NCBI RefSeq assembly: GCF_027596085.1
Contig: NC_072453.1
Location: 10,969,106 to 11,033,105 of the forward strand
Direction of reading: 5' to 3'
From: Anoplopoma fimbria
Lineage: Eukaryota; Chordata; Actinopteri; Perciformes; Anoplopomatidae
Length of the DNA stretch: 64,000 nucleotides
The position numbers were made by a program, and so were the translations under genes. Shown one piece after another: positions 13,936 to 25,718 of this stretch; positions within the stretch are counted from its first letter, which is position 1; each line of letters begins with the position of its first letter. The notes beneath the pieces are model-generated. The model searched no databases. It was not told the origin of the DNA and saw only the letters and a program-made list of their open reading frames with translations.

Positions 13936-14224
13936 GCAATGGTTTTACTGGTCCGTCTGATCAAATTGGGATGTATGTGGCCCGTGAACTAAAATTAGTT
14001 TGACACCACTGGTCAAGAGTAAAGCAATACTGGAATCCAAAAATAATCTTTTTTTATCTCTATTAAAATAACAAATTGTTTCAGTTCTTCCATAGGTAGT
14101 AGAAGATAGTAATTATAGTATAGAGAAAAATGTAGTGATGGAAAAGAGTTCATTAAGTTACAGATAGAAGAGAGGCTACAGTATGACAGGTATTCAGCTC
14201 TGTTTACCGACCTATCTGATGATT

Positions 14225-14480
14225 GACAGGTGAGTCGTGTAGAAGTTCAGCGAAGTAAGCGACGAGAGTCTCCGTTTAAATCCGATCAGTTGGGAGTAAA
14301 CGAGGCCACGGCCGCGGAAGTACACGGCTTGTTTGTCTCCCATCAGCGGCGGCGTCGCCTCTCATTATTAACCAGCAAACAGCGGCGTAACCTTTGGTGT
14401 CACCAGCCGAGCGGGCCGAGGCCATCCATTAAAGTGACAGCAGCCGAGGCAGTGACAAGCAGGAATCATTAGCTTTGACG
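14225..14480. promoter_or_regulatory. Candidate conserved non-coding element, CpG-rich
   Basis: About 255 bases markedly richer in G+C and CpG than the surroundings, with no repeats. Notable motifs are ctcattattaaccagcaaac and ggccatccattaaagtgac. An 80-codon plus-strand frame (14230-14472) spans it, but the residue content (Arg/Ser-rich, no domain) does not suggest a protein. Confidence 0.3.
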
Positions 14481-15626
<1,146 letters not shown>

Positions 15627-15639
15627 GGTCCTGTGGTCT

Positions 15640-15860
15640 CTGGCTGAGCTCTGCCGGTGTCTCAGTGTTTCATCCCCCCGGGGAGACGGTCATCCTCCCG
15701 CTGCCCCTCCGAGTCTCACATTTCCCGAGTCAATTGACGATGACAACCGTAACGTTTAACTGCTCGATCCGGCCCGGCCTCGCCAGACTCCTCACATTTT
15801 AAGGCCCGCATTAGCCGCCGCCATATGGTCACACTTGGGCTGATTATCGTTGGCATCCAG
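15640..15860. promoter_or_regulatory. Candidate conserved non-coding segment, G+C-rich
   Basis: G+C- and CpG-rich unique DNA directly after a TG array, including gccgccgccatatggtcac and gggctgattatcgttggc. No coding frame with domain support. Regulatory function is a guess from composition. Confidence 0.25.
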
Positions 15861-15964
15861 AGGCTCGATCCACCGCTATCTCAGTTTTTTATAACCTGTC
15901 AGGGATATTTCTTTTCTTTTTTTTTTAAATATCCATTTATTCAGCAACCTTAACAAATGTGCAG

Positions 15965-16021
15965 GAATTGTCCTCGGTGGCGCCAAAAGACAAGAGCCGG
16001 GACAGACAGCAGGACCTCACA
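15965..16021 (+). other. Possible 57-bp exon (unconfirmed)
   Basis: A T-rich tract (about 15909-15926) and a possible branch sequence ccttaac precede aaatgtgcag at 15955-15964. The 57 bases that follow are open in all three frames (frame 1: ELSSVAPKDKSRDRQQDLT) and end at aca|gtgagc, a usable donor lacking G at position -1. The length is a multiple of three and base composition is richer than the flanks. I recognise no protein. Chance is the leading alternative, because single exon-like matches are expected in 64 kb. Confidence 0.18.
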
Positions 16022-16269
16022 GTGAGCAGAGAGATGAGGAGGGGGTGGTTTAGTTTAACATGCAGCTGCAGCCATTTTTGGTTTCGAGAGGTGTTTTGTA
16101 TTCTGCTGCCTCATCCTTCAGGAAGCAAAGCCAACCGTCCAATAACACGCTGAGCTGCGTTCACATCTGCTCTCTGTTTGGCTGCGTTTCTGCTGAACAA
16201 ACAGAGTGTGGCCGATGTGATGAATCCTGTTTAGGAATACTGATGGCAGCTCCATGTTCTGAACTCTGC

Positions 16270-16585
16270 TGTAGGGCTGCACAGTCCTGGCTGATTACCT
16301 GCCCAGCTAACCGCTTCACCTGTTTTTAAACCGGCTGCTCAGTCAGAAAGTGGTTAGCTGTGGAGTAGATTATTAGATTTAGTCGTGTGTTTCATTGTCG
16401 GCGGTTCTTTCCAATCAAGGAAGAGCTAATTCACACACTGTTGTATCTGTTATTCTAATAAAAACTCTCTCTCTTTCTCTTCTTGGTGCTGTTCTTCCCG
16501 TCCCTCCTGCCCTCCCTCCTCCTCTTCCTGTGGCTTCCATACTCAAGGTAAGGAAAACGAACACACCCACCGTTCTGTGGCCTAA
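16270..16585 (+). other. Module A: proline-rich open frame with AG|GTAAGG (paralogue of module B)
   Basis: This segment is clearly homologous to 35295-35637. Shared ordered blocks are ggctgattacctgcc.agctaaccgcttcacctg, ggttagctgtg, a ttctttcc block, a long pyrimidine tract and a 3' block that crosses AG|GTAAGGAAA (AG at 16546-16547, GT at 16548). Both copies keep an open frame in the same phase: here GAVLPVPPALPPPLPVASIL then Lys, followed across the GT by VRKTNTPTVLW. No other AG lies in the pyrimidine tract, so the AG abutting the donor would make a zero-length exon, as in recursive splice sites. An upstream AG at 16418-16419 would instead give a 128-bp exon. An unknown interspersed repeat is also possible. 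Confidence 0.45.
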
Positions 16586-17208
16586 CTCTGTCAGATTTGT
16601 GTGTTGTGCGTCTGACAGTTTAATTGACAGTCATGTGCTCAGCTCACCACAACATCCCAGATAGCTGCAGTGTCTTGGCTCGTCACTGACCTATATCCAG
16701 CGCTCTGGCTTGCTGGAGGGCTGATGAACGATGCCATTACTTGGGCCGACTCCACGGCTCATCAACAGCCCGGAGCTGGACCGAGTAACACTGACTGGAA
16801 TGTGAGACATACGGGCCAGAGCTGGCTCATACCGTGTCCTCTGGTGGTAGAACTACTCCAACTCCACATACGCTTCATTTTTTCGACTGGTTCTCTTACT
16901 CCCAGGCAGAAAAAACAAGCTGAAACTTTAATGAGTTGGTAGAAGGCTCAATAGACATAACGTTTTTACTGCTTTGCTGGTTTATTGAGTCCAACTATAG
17001 CTTTAACTATATGTAGTCTCCTAAAACTTCCTAGACAATGAAACTGCATTTCAAGGGAAACGGATTTTCTCTCTTCTATCAGTTTGCTATTGATGGACGA
17101 GAAATACATTTCTTATCACAGTCTCTGAAAGTTAGCACGAGCAGGAAAAAATATTTGTGGACTGGCCTTATAAAGCCATCTTGAAATACAGCCGTGGAAT
17201 TCCGCCTT
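16586..17208. other. Gene-free block
   Basis: No gene or repeat family recognised. The frame at 16670-16942 has no domain. Confidence 0.45.
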
Positions 17209-17268
17209 GTAAGATCCAACACTAACTAAACATAATAAACTGTTGATGGCAGTTTGAAGGGGTCTAAA
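17209..17268 (+). repeat. Direct repeat, copy 1 of 2 (~60 bp)
   Basis: Contains atccaacactaactaaacat, then aataaactgttgatgg and a gtttgaaggggtct end. A closely similar copy lies 520 bp downstream at 17729-17788. Probably the conserved part of an interspersed repeat. Confidence 0.75.
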
Positions 17269-17303
17269 CAACAATGGCGGCCCCAGAAGACGCTAGCGTA
17301 ACT

Positions 17304-17326
17304 TCATTATTATTATTATTATCATT
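17304..17326. repeat. (ATT)n short microsatellite
   Basis: A run of ATT triplets immediately upstream of the LINE-type tail at 17325. Confidence 0.85.
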
Positions 17327-17373
17327 GCAAATTTCCCCGCTGCGGGACTAATAAAGGATTATCTTATCTTATT
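17325..17373 (+). mobile_element. LINE-type 3' tail, plus orientation
   Basis: Reads gcaaatttccccgctgcggg then actaataaaggattatctta and a short tctta repeat. It is the same terminal signature as the minus-strand copy at 11609-11654. Only this tail is recognisable, consistent with a strongly 5'-truncated insertion. Confidence 0.65.
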
Positions 17374-17728
17374 AGCATCAGTTCTATCAGAACTGGAGAA
17401 GATTTCTTCATTGAAAGCAGAAACTAAATGCTTTTCTCCATGGATACATGATTTTGCTTTTATCCAGATTGGCTTTGAGATGAGTTTGATTGACAGATGA
17501 TTCATCCAATCACCTGACAATATTTTTTTCAAAGTACCTGACTGTTTCCAAAGAGACGCCAATGATTTTCTCAGATGGTTTTGTGTCACAAAATGAAATA
17601 AACTGCAGCCTGCAAAATGACCATGAAGATCCCTAATGGTAAAAAAATATCTTTAAGGTGATCACATATTATTATTGAATGAGATTAGTTTTTATTCATC
17701 AATTATCTTCTTTTCCTAAACTCTCACT

Positions 17729-17788
17729 GTAAAATCCAACACTAACTGAACATGATAAACTGTTGATTTTAGTCTGAAAGGGTCTGAT
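17729..17788 (+). repeat. Direct repeat, copy 2 of 2 (~60 bp)
   Basis: Matches 17209-17268 with a few substitutions (atccaacactaactgaacat, then gataaactgttgatt and gtctgaaagggtct). Between the two copies lies ordinary A+T-rich DNA and the LINE tail at 17325. Confidence 0.75.
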
Positions 17789-17939
17789 GGAGGTTTCTTC
17801 TTTACCAGACCTACAACAATAACAATACATGCTCTCATAAATGAACATGAGGTTAAATGTTCAGGCTGTCACATCCTCTTTCATCCCGTCTTCAATCCAG
17901 ACTTGGATTGAAACTCCCGGGCGGCTGAGATTAACTCGT

Positions 17940-18180
17940 TCTTTCTTCTCCTCTTTGTCTCCCTCCTTCCCATTAGCTGGAAGTGATTGTTTCTGTGTGA
18001 ATTATCCTCATACCCGTTTAATAGCGTGGAAATTGATTAAGCAATTAGTAGGAAGCTACTGTATTTAGATCAAAGCAGATCATCACATTAAGTTGGGAGA
18101 GATTACCAACGCCCAGGGCCAAATCAGAAGTAATGGCTTCCATAATGGTATTAGAGTAATAATGCTCCCGATTCATCCAC
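17940..18180. promoter_or_regulatory. Candidate conserved non-coding element with homeodomain-type core
   Basis: A pyrimidine tract is followed by complex unique sequence with a compact AT core aattgattaagcaattag at 18031-18048, a partial palindrome carrying two ATTA-class sites. Further on are tagatcaaagcagatc (a TCF/LEF-like ATCAAAG) and aatggtattagagtaataatgc. This is the most enhancer-like segment in the window by eye. Conservation and function are untested. Confidence 0.35.
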
Positions 18181-18365
18181 TTTAACTCAGAACCTGATTA
18201 TTTTTTTATGATCAGGGTGTGGTGTTCACTGCGCTACTTTTATTTCATACTCAAAGCATGTTATATGTAGGTAATAACCAATGTCACATGCAATGAGCTT
18301 AAAGGCCCAGTTTATAGTCAGGGTCACTGCGTTGGTTTTAAAGTGTGGGATGTGGAAAAAATTAT

Positions 18366-18802
18366 AAACCATATATAAGAAGTGGATGTAGTTGGTTTTG
18401 AAGCCTTGAGTTTGGCGATTTGGCCGTCCCCATCTTGTTTTTTTGCAACCCGTGAACAGGAAGTGACCATATTAGGACTGAGGAGGAGTGACGTAGAGAC
18501 GCCGTATACGTCTCTGGTGTCGACCTGTCAATCAGTGTGTAGCCCCGCCCTAAAGCATACCCTGCTTTATGGTCTATTTGACTCTAAATGGAGCATAATT
18601 TACTAAATGAACATCATGCTGTATTGAAGAAGACTTGAAACTAGAGATTGAGACCATAAACTCATGTTTACAATGTTTACTGAGGGAATAAATCAAGAGA
18701 GAAGTAGAGTCATTTTCTCATAGACTTCTATACAAGCAGAGGAGTCGCCCCCTGATGGACAGTAGAGAGAATGCAGCTTTAAGACATGAGGCGGTTGTTG
18801 CC
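18366..18802 (+). mobile_element. Repeat family F1, copy 1
   Basis: It begins near atatataagaagtggatg, runs through gaagccttgagtttggcg, ccccatcttg, gaacaggaagtgacc, gtcaatcagtgtgtagcc, ccctgctttatggtctattt and gggaataaatcaagagagaa, and ends with gtcgccccctgatggacagt and a caggttg-type end in degraded form. Compared with copies 2 and 3 it lacks the gtgacgtcact...ggactgatg block near the 5' end. No open frame suggests a transposase, so it is non-autonomous. Class (SINE, MITE or other) unknown. Confidence 0.8.
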
Positions 18803-20274
18803 TGGATATTTTAACACCAGGGAAGACATTTTGAAAATAGTGATTATGACCAAAAATACACCAATGTAATCTATAACTAGATGTTCATATACATGAACGT
18901 TTACATAGTGAAAGTTCAACATGGTGCTAATGTTTCTTCGGTGGAACAAACTGTTAAAGCCAAAGTACAAATTGAGAAGCTTCAGGTTTAGTAAAAGTTG
19001 AGATTGTGGTATTTAATGGCATTTTTAAGTAAATCAGGGGACTTTAAAAACAGCCATGTTGTTCTGCCGCAGCTTGTTCCTCAGTAGCATTATGTTGAGT
19101 CGTCGTCCTGCTGGTCAGAGTTTGGGAAACCCTCCATCATGTCCAGGTCTAGTGTCCCTCCTCACCGGGACGTCACATTGTGAAGCGCTCCCGTCTCAGG
19201 GGAATCCAGCGTCAACTCTGCTGCAGCTTTTCTTGTGTTCTGCTCGGCTTCCCAAGCATGACAGACTGCATCCATCTCCCTCCGGCTGTAATCCCTCGTG
19301 TTCAGCAGTCATTTCATGCAGTCGGATGGGATTACATGAACTGAAGGAGGAAACAAGACAGGGTGCAGATAAACTGTTCATATGCTCTCTAAATCTTTGT
19401 TTCTACAACTAAATGTGAAGCAGAGTTTGACTTCAGCAGTTGTTGTTGTTTTTTTGCCCAGCAGTTTTTCTCCATCTTCAAAAGGTTGTGGATTAAAATG
19501 AACTTTATTCTCCTTTTTGTAGTTGAATCATTTGATAGACGGCTGGTTGACCGACGAGTTTATTTAGGACGCATTATTAAATCACTTTAGACCAACTAGA
19601 GAGGCTCGTCTGCTGTATTGATTCAGTTTTTCTCAGGAATCAGGAGCCGACTATACTGGATATTTTAATAACAATACATGACTTCATTTTCTTTCACAAG
19701 TCAATCATTCCATTCCAGTTATTGAACTCCTTTTTTCCATTAATATCATGTTGGTTTTAATGTTTTTAAAAAATGGAGACGGTTTCATCAATCTCTCACA
19801 GATCTGAGTTGATGCTAAAAATGAGCCGTGGTCTTGGAGACCAGCGCTGACGAACAGCTTGTATTTTCACAACTTGTTTTCTTCGCTGCATGTGGAGCTG
19901 CAGAGACTGTTCAGCTCTGCGGTCGATGAGGATGACTCATATATCTGCTCATGCAATAAAAACAAGATTTATATCCACGAGTCCGGTTCCATCCAGACAG
20001 AACGCCTAATTCATAATTAATCACTTCTTTGTTGTGTGTTTGGTATCCGTCTAAGTCTTTAAAAATAGAGATACAAGTTTACTCGACCAAAAATAAAAAA
20101 AAGTTACATTTAATTTCATTTATATATTCATGTATTTTAAGATGAAAAAGATATATTTAAAGATTTCATTTGAAGTTTAGTGTAGTGTTAAAGTTGAGAG
20201 ATCTTGTTGGTCTTTTGACAACTTGACATTAAAATCCCGACTCTCATATTTACAAACACAATACTCACTGTTTA
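18803..20274. other. Gene-free block
   Basis: No gene recognised. The segment 19040-19345 is more complex and G+C-rich. It carries overlapping frames on both strands (19056-19412) with no domain, so it could be regulatory or chance. Confidence 0.45.
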
Positions 20275-20470
20275 CTGAGAAGAGAGGATGAATGAAAGGG
20301 TGAGAGAGGGCCGAAGGGAGGAGAGACAGAGGAGAACCATGAATGTGGAATGAGAGAGAAGGATGAGGACAGAAAGAAATGTTAGGAGGAGGTGACGAAA
20401 ATGTATAATGAGGGAAAAAGAGAAGTAGATGTAAAGAAAAGAAGACATGAAGAGATGAAACATGAGTCAA
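20275..20470 (+). repeat. Purine-rich tract on the + strand
   Basis: Nearly all A/G, with agagagg/gaaggga blocks. The minus-strand Ser/Leu/Phe/Pro frames here are its translation and not genes. Confidence 0.75.
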
Positions 20471-20687
20471 AATAGATTTCACTTTTCATCATTTTGACCT
20501 CTTAGTTTCATTGAAAGAAAATCTGCCATACAACAGTATTTCAGCCTTAAATGATGTTCCCAGAAAAACAAATTGCATCGTCAGTTATGTTTCGAGGGAA
20601 AACATATTTTGTTTGTTTTAGAAGAATCACAAAAACTTTTCTAATCATAGTCCTTGTGAGTCCACCTGGTGAGGAGGTTTGTGGACA

Positions 20688-20945
20688 GATGGGTCAACAC
20701 AGGACCTTCACTCAGCAGACCGCTGTTTGTGTCCTGTGTAAAAAACAAAAGTCAAAGTTTATTTATTTAGATTTATGTCCGTAACTTCTTTAACATAACA
20801 AACATACTTTTTTCAAACCGGGATGTTTTACTAAACCTTATGAGTAGTTTTGTTGCCTAAACATAAGTACTTTTGTTGCATTTTTTGTTTAGTTTTGGTT
20901 CAATTTGCAACGTTTGTTAACCGCTTTTTTAAAAATGCGACCGTA
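20688..20945 (+). mobile_element. Repeat family F2, plus copy
   Basis: The ordered F2 blocks are present: caacacaggaccttcactca, agaccgctgtttgtgtcc, tatgtccgtaacttcttt, and taaaccttatgagtagtttt followed by gttgcctaaa. The 3' part after this is diverged. Compare 13672-13935. Confidence 0.6.
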
Positions 20946-21099
20946 ATCCATGTGAAAATACGTTCTTATGTATGCAATTGAGATTAAAGTTTAGTTGTAC
21001 CAAAATGTAGTTGTGCAAGAGACATGGCTGGGTACTTTTTGTTAAAAAAAAAAGTATCAACCTTTGTGTGTAACATACTTTTGGATACTACATATAGTG

Positions 21100-21400
21100 T
21101 CCATAAAGTAAGAAAGAAGAGCCGGGTAAAGTAGAGATAAGGGGTTTATAGAGTAGATGATGAGAAAGAGGAAGGGGTAAACAAACACATTGTGGTTTCA
21201 GAACCAGAGAGAGAAAAGAGGAAGCACTAAAATGAGAACGGGAGAGATTTTTAAGGAGTAAATATAAAGCGAGTTTAAAAAAGATATAAAAGCAGAAAGA
21301 GTAAGAGGCCGGTGGTGAGCACAGGTAGAAAAATAAAGGAGTAGAGATCCAACAGAAACACAGAGAGAGCACTGGCTGCACTCTGTGATATACTCCAAAT
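21100..21400 (+). repeat. Purine-rich tract on the + strand
   Basis: A/G-biased sequence with short degenerate repeats (agagaaaag, ggagagat). It accounts for the Leu/Ser/Phe-rich minus-strand frame at 21088-21432. Confidence 0.65.
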
Positions 21401-21472
21401 AAATATGAGAGGAAATATGATTTTACAGCCATCAGTCATGCAGGCTTAAACTCACCACTCTGCCCTTTTATA

Positions 21473-21474
<2 letters not shown>

Positions 21475-21565
<91 letters not shown>
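21475..21565. repeat. (CA)n microsatellite, 91 bp
   Basis: Uninterrupted CA run. Confidence 0.98.
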
Positions 21566-21567
<2 letters not shown>

Positions 21568-21569
21568 GT

Positions 21570-21800
21570 TCAGAGTGGTGGTGGTCAGTCATGGAAGAGC
21601 ACCTTCACATCAGGAGCTTTCAGCAGGAATCTATTCACTAAATGCCAGCCGGGGTATTGCTCATACAAATATCAGCTCATACAATGGAGTCGGACAACAG
21701 CGGCACAATGAGCGGCACCCGGAGGAGCCCCCCCCCCGCCTCAATGACACCCCGTTAGGCCCTGATTACAAACCTTTGTGTGGGGATAATGGATAATTCC
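21570..21800. promoter_or_regulatory. Candidate conserved non-coding segment
   Basis: Complex unique sequence next to the CA array, with motifs such as ggtattgctcatacaaatat, acaacagcggcacaatgag and ccctgattacaaacctttgt, interrupted by a C run. No coding frame with domain support. Confidence 0.28.
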
Positions 21801-21889
21801 TCCTCTCTGTTTGCTATTCAGAGGAGAGTCCAAAAAGCCAGGTGGAAGTGGGAGCTAACTGCAGCATCACCTGGTGAATCAAAAAAAAA

Positions 21890-22260
21890 GTCCAGTAAAC
21901 ATTTAAAGGTCCACTCGCTGGTTTTTTTTTTGTGGCTGAAAAACATGTACAATTGCAAACAGGCATCTCGCTATTTAAAGGAATCCTGGTAAAGCCGAGC
22001 GTTTTCTATTGAACCCTAAAGGAGGCGTTGAACCTCACGTTCCCCAACGTTCAAACTCACTGCAGGATTTATAACGATGAGCGATCGCTGACCGTTTCGT
22101 CTCCGTATTATTTAACAGGAACTGAAGCAGTGCAGCATCTTCACTGGGAGCTGCTGAATGAAGAGAAGTTTGAGAGGAGAGTAGGAGAAGATGTAATGGT
22201 TTACAAACCAGACGAGTGAGGCCTGGCTGCTATTGTGTTAGTGTGTATGAGGAAATAAAA
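21890..22260 (+). other. Unrecognised segment with a 63-codon open frame
   Basis: A plus frame at 22028-22219 ends VGEDVMVYKPDE and is followed by an aataaa hexamer at about 22254 and a TG tract. No domain is recognised. It feels like part of an interspersed repeat common in fish, but I see no second copy in this window to prove that. Confidence 0.3.
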
Positions 22261-22278
22261 TGTGTGTGTGTGTGTGTG
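22261..22278. repeat. (TG)9 microsatellite
   Basis: Short pure TG run. Confidence 0.95.
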
Positions 22279-23811
22279 GAAGACATTAGCTGCTACAGTT
22301 TGCTGAATTATTGTTTAATAACTGATACATGAGGCCCAATGATAGAAGACTATGGGAATTACACTGTTTGCACTGTTAGCTGCCAGCCAACGGCTCAGCC
22401 GGCGCCATGTTGAGAGCCATGAGGAGTCAATCTCCCAATCAAAACTATGAATTTTGAGGTTAGCACCTTACATGATGTTGGTGAAAGTTCATTTGTAAGT
22501 TTTGAAACAGCAGTTTTATAAAACAATGTGACCTCCGGAGGAACCTCGTTGTTGTTTATAAAGTTTATTGTATATAAATAGCACCACTCACGTACCAGAT
22601 TTTGACATGTTTGTGTAGTGTCATGGATTTTTATGACAATAACAATAATTGTTGCAGGAAAAGAAGGGAGGTGATAGTGCCATGAACCTGTGAATAAATA
22701 AAAGTAATGAAACCCTCCAGGGTAGAAATGGTTAAAGAAATGAACCAGCTTCCATATATTTCCATCTGTGTGTGCATTTTCAGAATAACTAGGATAAGAA
22801 CTTTATTCCCGTGAGTGTAAAGTTAGACTTTTGTGCACAAACCTTTTTTAAACGCCTGTCTGTGTTTTTTTGCTGAAGCCGCCGTGATGCAGTCGACCAA
22901 AAGGCCCGACAGTTAAACACAAACAGAAAAAAGTTTTACACAAGAATTCCTGGATTGTTCTTCCAAAAGTTCATGTCTGTGAGCCGCCTCGCAGGTTTCT
23001 TTTTGGAAAACTGTGACACCTCCGTGAACGAATGATTGATAACAGCCAGTTAAAGTGTGAAAGCGCAGCAGGAGAGCTGCTTCCTGTCTGAGTCAAGTTC
23101 CATTTTAGATGAATTCACTGATAAATACTGAGGAGTTATTATTCCAGGTAACTCCCGCTGTCAGGTCGGCTAAAGTGAGCACATTTAACTTTTTTATTCT
23201 CATCCCTTGTAGCTCTGCAGGAGTCGTTCCTTATCAGAAACATACATTTTTATTGACTTAATTTTTTATTACTATATTTTATATTTCCTATTCTACATAT
23301 TTATGCAGATGGATTCTTTATTTATTAAATATTGTTCATAAAAATGAAGAAATTGCACATAGACTTTCACTTTTATATTTTTAATGTAAAGAATGTAACT
23401 ATTTTTTTAAACATTCTGGATTATATATTTTATGTATTTGCTGATATATAAACCTTTTTGTATGTTTCATTTGTTTATTTATTTAGTACAATTAATCACT
23501 TTTTCATAGAAACAGCGTTTTCCTTTTTGTGGCACTTTTTAAATATGAATAACATTTATTCCCTTACTGTAAATTTTGGGCGTGGGCGTGTGTGTGTGTG
23601 TGGCGTGTGTGTGTGTGTAGTTGAGGCTTTGAGTGACAGCTGTCCAGCCGTGTCTGATCTCTGTCTCTACTGTCATTATGTCAACATTCAGGTGTCAGAT
23701 CACAAAACAGAGCAGTGAGAAAATGAGCCAGGACCAGAAAACAGGAAGTAGATGAACTGATGACAGAAACGTTTCTTTTGATTTAATCGGTAAAAAAACA
23801 CCTGAAGACGA
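22279..23811. other. Gene-free block, partly very A+T-rich
   Basis: Contains an A+T-rich stretch (about 23220-23470) and an interrupted TG tract (23588-23618). No gene or transposon end recognised. Confidence 0.5.
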
Positions 23812-23982
23812 CCTCCTCATCTCCTCTCCTCCTCTTCCCTCTCCTCACCTTTTCTCTCTCCTCTCCTCTCCCTTCCTCTCCACTCATCTCATTTCTCCTC
23901 TTTTCCTGTTTTCTCTCCTCTAATTTTTCCTCACTTTCTGTTTTCTCTCCTCTCCTCTCCTCCTCTCCCCTCCTCTCACCAA
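23812..23982 (+). repeat. Pyrimidine-rich tract (CTCCT repeats)
   Basis: About 170 bases almost wholly C and T, made of loosely repeated ctcctctcct blocks. Such tracts can mimic splice acceptors, but no exon-like sequence follows. Confidence 0.85.
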
Positions 23983-24114
23983 TCGATATCTGTTAGACAC
24001 CAGCTTTCTAGTTACGGACAAAAACTAATTTTTCTCCGATTTCACCTGAATGACTTTTAGTTTCTCCTGATAACTGCTGCGGATGGATGATGATTGTTTC
24101 GATGCAGGGAATGA

Positions 24115-24150
24115 GTGTGTGTGTGTGTGTGTGTTTGTGTGTGTGTTTGT
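24115..24150. repeat. Interrupted (GT)n microsatellite
   Basis: GT run with two extra T interruptions. Confidence 0.93.
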
Positions 24151-24224
24151 GAGGGAGATACAATCTGGTCAGAATATATACTGTTGAGCTGATACTGGGA
24201 GAGCAGCTCTCTGTGATGATGTTG

Positions 24225-24330
24225 TTGTTTGGAAATGATTCAGCCCGGCTCGTTTCCTGCTGATTATTAAACGGGATTTCCGTTTACCGTCTGCAAGCTA
24301 ATTACGGCGTCCAGACGAAGACGTTTTCAG
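24225..24330. promoter_or_regulatory. Candidate conserved non-coding segment
   Basis: Short complex stretch with cctgctgattattaaacggg and gcaagctaattacggcgtcc. Enhancer-like by motif content only. Confidence 0.25.
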
Positions 24331-24677
24331 GTGAAACGGCTGCAGAGTTGGAGACTAACGGCCACTATCACCACTTCCTGTTTCTGCTTCACAGAAGGAG
24401 TTCATGCTAGACCTGCTGGCTTTTCTCTCTGTTTTGTTTCTGTCTCTGTCTGAGTCTCAGTTCTGTAAATTATAACACGATGTCAAAACTTTAATTGAAA
24501 CCAGACAAAGAAGAAAAAGAAGAACTTTTAATTGGAAACTTTGGTTAAACATTTACAATTAAGACATATGGTAAAACAAACATCATGACATCCTTCAAGA
24601 AACTTTGGGGTGGGATTCACTATTTACAGAAATAAAAAATGCAATTACTGTTGCTTCAACAAGAAGTCACGTCTGAG

Positions 24678-24680
<3 letters not shown>

Positions 24681-24751
<71 letters not shown>
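24681..24751. repeat. (AT)n microsatellite, 71 bp
   Basis: Pure alternating AT. It explains the Ile-Tyr frames on the minus strand. Self-complementary, so able to extrude as a hairpin. Confidence 0.98.
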
Positions 24752-24756
<5 letters not shown>

Positions 24757-25250
24757 AACGGAAATCTTAGAATGAAAAAGGCAGCATTGATAAAAAGTAA
24801 AGAATTTTTGTAGCAAACTGGAACCAAAGTAAATATTGTATTTAAAATGTAAATTAACTTTGCTTGTCATTCACGGCTCTTGAGTGCCTTACAAAGAGCA
24901 GGTCGCTGTCAACGAGTTTCTTCTGGTTTCATTTGAGGCTGCGACCCCAGTGCACTCTGGGACTGAGAGTAAACAAGACATCCTTAAACTGATGTTATAA
25001 ACCCCTGCTGTTGTGCAGTACGTGTCCATGGTAACACAGCATGCAAGTGTTTTCTTAACAAAGAGGTCTGGACCCCATCAAAAATTCCCAAGAACAATCT
25101 ACGATTACAAGAATGTGTATTTTTATTCGACCTTTCTCTGATGTTGTTTTCCGAAAACTGTGTACACACGAAGCACAAAGCCAATTTTTTCTTTGCGTTC
25201 TCGCAGGAGAGAAAATTGGGTTAGAGGGTTCATCAATGCTGCTTCGTAAC

Positions 25251-25718
25251 ACAGACTATATATGAGAGGTGAACTTAGTCATCGTGACGTCACTCACTGG
25301 TTTGTGGACTGATGTTTTGAAGCCTTGAGTTTGGGGATTTTGCCAGTGAAAAGGAAGTGACCATATTTGGACTGAGGAGGAGTGACGTGGAGACTCCGTA
25401 TACGTCTCTGGTAGAGACCTGTCAATCAGTGTGTAGCCCCGCCCTAAAGCATACCCTGCTTTATGGTCTATTTGACTCTAAACGGACCATAATTTACTAA
25501 ATGAACATCATGCTGTATTGAAGAAGACTTGAAACTAGAGATTGAGACCATAAACTCATGTTTACAATGTTTACTGAGGGAATAAATCAAGAGAGAAGTA
25601 GAGTCATTTTCTCATAGACTTCTATACAACCAGAGGAGTCGCCCCCTGATGGACAGTAGATAGAATGCAGCTTTAACACTTGAAGCATTGACTTAATTAG
25701 CAGAACAGGAGGTTGCCA
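25251..25718 (+). mobile_element. Repeat family F1, copy 2 (most complete)
   Basis: It starts at cagactatatatgagaggtg, includes gtgacgtcactcactggttt and ggactgatgttttgaagcct, and ends at acaggaggttgcc. It lacks the ccgtccccatcttg block of copy 1. The 3' ~300 bases are almost identical to copy 1. No coding capacity, so non-autonomous. Confidence 0.82.

Larger units (their letters stand above)
12992..14011 (+). mobile_element. hAT DNA transposon relic with degraded transposase
   Basis: The left end CAGGGGTGTCAAA and the reverse complement of the right end, CAGTGGTGTCAAA, form a 13-bp terminal inverted repeat with one mismatch. Further in, gcccg motifs pair in the same way. The flanking octamers gtcgacac and gtcaagag match at 5 of 8 positions, compatible with a decayed 8-bp hAT target-site duplication. 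Inside are a broken BED-finger transposase fragment (13160-13440) and a nested copy of family F2 (13672-13935). At ~1.0 kb the element is heavily deleted compared with autonomous hATs and must be inactive. Confidence 0.8.

Noticed and set aside
23812..23982. Polypyrimidine tract of a splice acceptor
   Set aside because: Far too long, and no exon-like open segment with a donor follows it.
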